64,000 bases of DNA, taken from the NCBI GenBank assembly GCA_037439425.1, contig JBBIWA010000025.1, forward strand, positions 1-64,000, given 5' to 3'. Of this stretch, positions 62,459-64,000 are shown one piece after another. The notes below the pieces were generated by a model that did no database searches, was not told the DNA's origin, and worked only from the letters and a program-made list of their open reading frames with translations. Position 1 is the stretch's first letter; each line of letters starts with the position of its first letter. The stretch is from JBBIWA01 sp037439425. GTDB lineage: Bacteria > Acidobacteriota > Blastocatellia > RBC074. Both the position numbers and the translations under genes were made by a program.

Positions 62459-62656
62459 CTGCCGACTTTTGGCGTTCATCATTTATCATCACCGCTGCCC
62501 CGGAAGGCCCGCCAGTCAAGGGTTTCAGGGGAATCTGTGGTTAAAGCGTCCATCGCGTTTCATTGCCTCTCACACCATTTTTGGCCACAATTTGGTCACG
62601 GTTGAGATTTTTCCTTTATAGCGGAGCGGGCATGACTCAGTTCCCTCGAAACACTG

Positions 62657-63046
62657 TTAAGGCCACCATAGTACAACATCATCCCTTCTGATTTTGGCTA
62701 TAAACGGTGGCGTATGCTTCTTGATAAACCGTTGAATCTTCGGAAGCGCATTGATGAAAATCTTCGCTTTCTCCTCCGCCTTGAGATGCCCCGGACTGGC
62801 AAATATAAAAACTCCCACCTTCGCTGCTTCTATGACGATGCGCGCGGGCTCACGGTAGCGAATCCTTTCATCGTTGCTAATGACGAACCATTGCTGGCGG
62901 CCAACCTCTGCGAGTCAGACCTCATCGGCTTCATCTTGAGAAAAGAAATCATCGTGAATGCGAACTTCAACGCCAGCCTCTCGGAGGAGGCGGGGAAATT
63001 TCTTCTTTCCCAGATCTCGATCAACAAAAAAGATGACGGCCTCAAG
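62657..63046 (-). pseudogene. DUF5615 PIN-like protein with a nonsense mutation
   Basis: The frame FFVDRDLGKKKFPRLLREAG, VEVRIHDDFFSQDEADEV is closed by TGA (62917-62915) and continues in register with LAEVGRQQWFVISNDERIRY and VIEAAKVGVFIFASPGHLK to a stop at 62657. In DUF5615 (Mut7-C-like PIN) proteins the residue at this position is normally Trp (TGG), so TGG to TGA is the simplest reading. The start overlaps the stop of the DUF433 gene. In intact pairs this protein is the putative toxin. Here it is probably inactive. Confidence 0.65.
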
Positions 63047-63758
63047 CGGCTTTGAGTTGGAGTTCGCACCGGACGGCTTCTTCGATCTGGGATGGTTGGA
63101 GATCATAATCGTCGGCGAGTTCGCCAATAGATTCGCCTGCCTTATAGCGTTCAGCAATGGTGGCGGTTCGTATGCCAGTGCCAGCTATCACCGGTTGACC
63201 AAACGCAATGCGGGGATCGATGACGATGAGCTTTGGCTCACTCTGAATGCTGGTGGTGGTGAAGGGATAAAGTCTCACTGGAATACCGGCCATGTCTCGC
63301 TCGACGCGGCGCATATAAGCGCGAAGAACCTCCTTCATAGCAAGCTGGCCGTCTTGCGAGATACCAATCAGTTGCCCATACTTCTCAACAAACAAGTTGA
63401 CACCATCCGTCTCAAATTGCTGGTCGGCGAGGGGATGCTTGGAGGGAAACTCCCGCTTTAGATAATCAATCGCTTTTCTGACCTTTTCCAGGCTGACTTT
63501 ATGCTCCCGACGGATCGCGTCCAGGATGTGGATCTCGACTAGATTGATGAAAGACAGCAGCAGAGGTTCCTTACTCGCCGGAACAATGATGGGCCGGAAA
63601 GTTTTTCGGCCTTTTTGTGTCGTATAGGGATACCCTACAACCCAAGACCGTACAGTTGACTTGGGGATGACGAGGTAGCGCGCGGCCTCCATGATGAGGT
63701 AGGCAGGTAATTCACGCGGATCTTTGCCTGCATAGGAATGAGATGCCTCTCTGCTCAT
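63042..63758 (-). CDS. DUF433-domain protein, putative antitoxin
   Basis: A 238-residue protein. The C-terminal DUF433 domain (about 175-232: PKLIVIDPRIAFGQPVIAGT, GIRTATIAERYKAGESIGEL, DYDLQPSQIEEAVRCEL) is a winged helix-type DNA-binding fold, usually the antitoxin next to a DUF5615 PIN-like toxin. The N-terminal 150 residues (LIMEAARYLVIPKSTVRSWV, a helix-turn-helix-like segment) form an extra domain common in the longer family members. It overlaps the following DUF5615 frame, as in typical toxin-antitoxin pairs. It lies to the right of the tRNA scar, so it may be part of the integrated segment. Confidence 0.82.
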   Translation of the reverse strand: MSREASHSYAGKDPRELPAYLIMEAARYLVIPKSTVRSWVVGYPYTTQKGRKTFRPIIVPASKEPLLLSFINLVEIHILDAIRREHKVSLEKVRKAIDYLKREFPSKHPLADQQFETDGVNLFVEKYGQLIGISQDGQLAMKEVLRAYMRRVERDMAGIPVRLYPFTTTSIQSEPKLIVIDPRIAFGQPVIAGTGIRTATIAERYKAGESIGELADDYDLQPSQIEEAVRCELQLKAA

Positions 63759-63850
63759 GCCAATCGGTTCCTCTTTGAAAGCGAGGCGACCTTAACATCG
63801 CCAGGATAACCTGTCAAGGGTTGTCCTGTCCCACTTCGAGAGGGAATTTT

Positions 63851-64000
63851 TCAATCCTGGTCTAGTTTCTTGAGGGCAGCATTCAAGGTGAGTTCTGAGC
63901 CAGCCAAGACCTCAACCTCCCTGACCCACTGCTCATAACTTTCAATGGCAATCCGTATACGATGCTTTCCAGCAGCGAGCTTTAACTGCGCTGGCGTGTT
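63851..64000 (-). CDS. PEGA-domain protein, N-terminus beyond window
   Basis: The last 49 codons read NTPAQLKLAAGKHRIRIAIE, SYEQWVREVEVLAGSELTLN, AALKKLDQD, stop. The pattern P-A-x-L-x-L-x-x-G-x-H-x-I-x-I and S-Y-E-x-W-x-R-x-V-x-V is typical of a PEGA beta-sandwich, often at the end of extracytoplasmic or kinase-linked proteins. The rest lies outside the window. Confidence 0.7.
   Translation of the reverse strand, partial: NTPAQLKLAAGKHRIRIAIESYEQWVREVEVLAGSELTLNAALKKLDQD

Noticed and set aside
62915..62917. In-frame TGA of DUF5615 as a second selenocysteine codon
   Set aside because: The position is Trp, not Cys, in the family, and I see no good hairpin right after it; nonsense mutation is simpler.

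Overview
The window looks like a chromosomal segment of an Acidobacteriota member, plausibly class Blastocatellia. The basis is two very large TonB-dependent, Oar-like outer-membrane receptors with an N-terminal carboxypeptidase-regulatory domain, many MacB/FtsX-type permeases with no ATPase gene beside them, a PEGA protein, a kinase-plus-beta-propeller protein, and abundant decayed insertion sequences and intergenic repeats. The assignment is an inference from gene content; no rRNA gene is present.

Layout. 1-3.4 kb: truncated Uma2 protein and aconitase (acnA). 4.2-6.6 kb: two MacB-type permeases. 6.66-7.27 kb (minus): a peroxiredoxin-like gene with an in-frame UGA in the active-site motif, followed by a hairpin that fits a bacterial SECIS, so very probably a selenoprotein. 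8.4-10.3 kb: alpha/beta hydrolase overlapping a BON/SRPBCC membrane protein. 10.3-13.7 kb: CaiB-type and ECF-sigma pseudogenes, a coiled-coil exported protein, an exported esterase and a zinc-ribbon protein. 14.5-17.5 kb: CHRD protein, a complete but dead IS630 element and IS66 debris. 18-25.6 kb: RluA-type pseudouridine synthase, thioredoxin-reductase-like flavoprotein lacking CxxC, SPOR protein, and two proteins of unknown function including a 996-residue P-loop protein. 25.8-33.2 kb: PilZ protein, two GT-C membrane glycosyltransferases, two small exported proteins, a 32-residue Lys/Ala protein with its own promoter and terminator, and a GalE-type epimerase. 33.5-43.1 kb: class A beta-lactamase-like hydrolase, MacA adaptor with two MacB-type permeases, Ycf48-like beta-propeller, flippase-like protein, another permease. 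43.1-48.6 kb: decayed four-helix/zinc-finger gene, alaS, and a kinase-fold protein that has lost catalytic residues. 48.9-60.4 kb: two TonB-dependent receptors flanking the divergent amrB/amrS pair. 60.5-64 kb: dead IS701-like element, a 3' fragment of tRNA-Leu(UAA) that looks like an integration scar, a DUF433/DUF5615 pair with a nonsense mutation, and a PEGA protein.

How it fits together. Housekeeping genes (acnA, alaS, rluA-type) are scattered among envelope functions: efflux/lipoprotein-type export (MacA plus five permeases), sugar transfer (GalE and GT-C enzymes), nutrient uptake receptors and exported proteins. A recurrent palindromic intergenic repeat (core GGGAGCGCACGC) occurs at least eight times. 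In four cases its edge runs directly into the Shine-Dalgarno and start codon of the next gene, and one copy truncates an ECF sigma gene. This repeat family and the putative selenoprotein are the most interesting signals.
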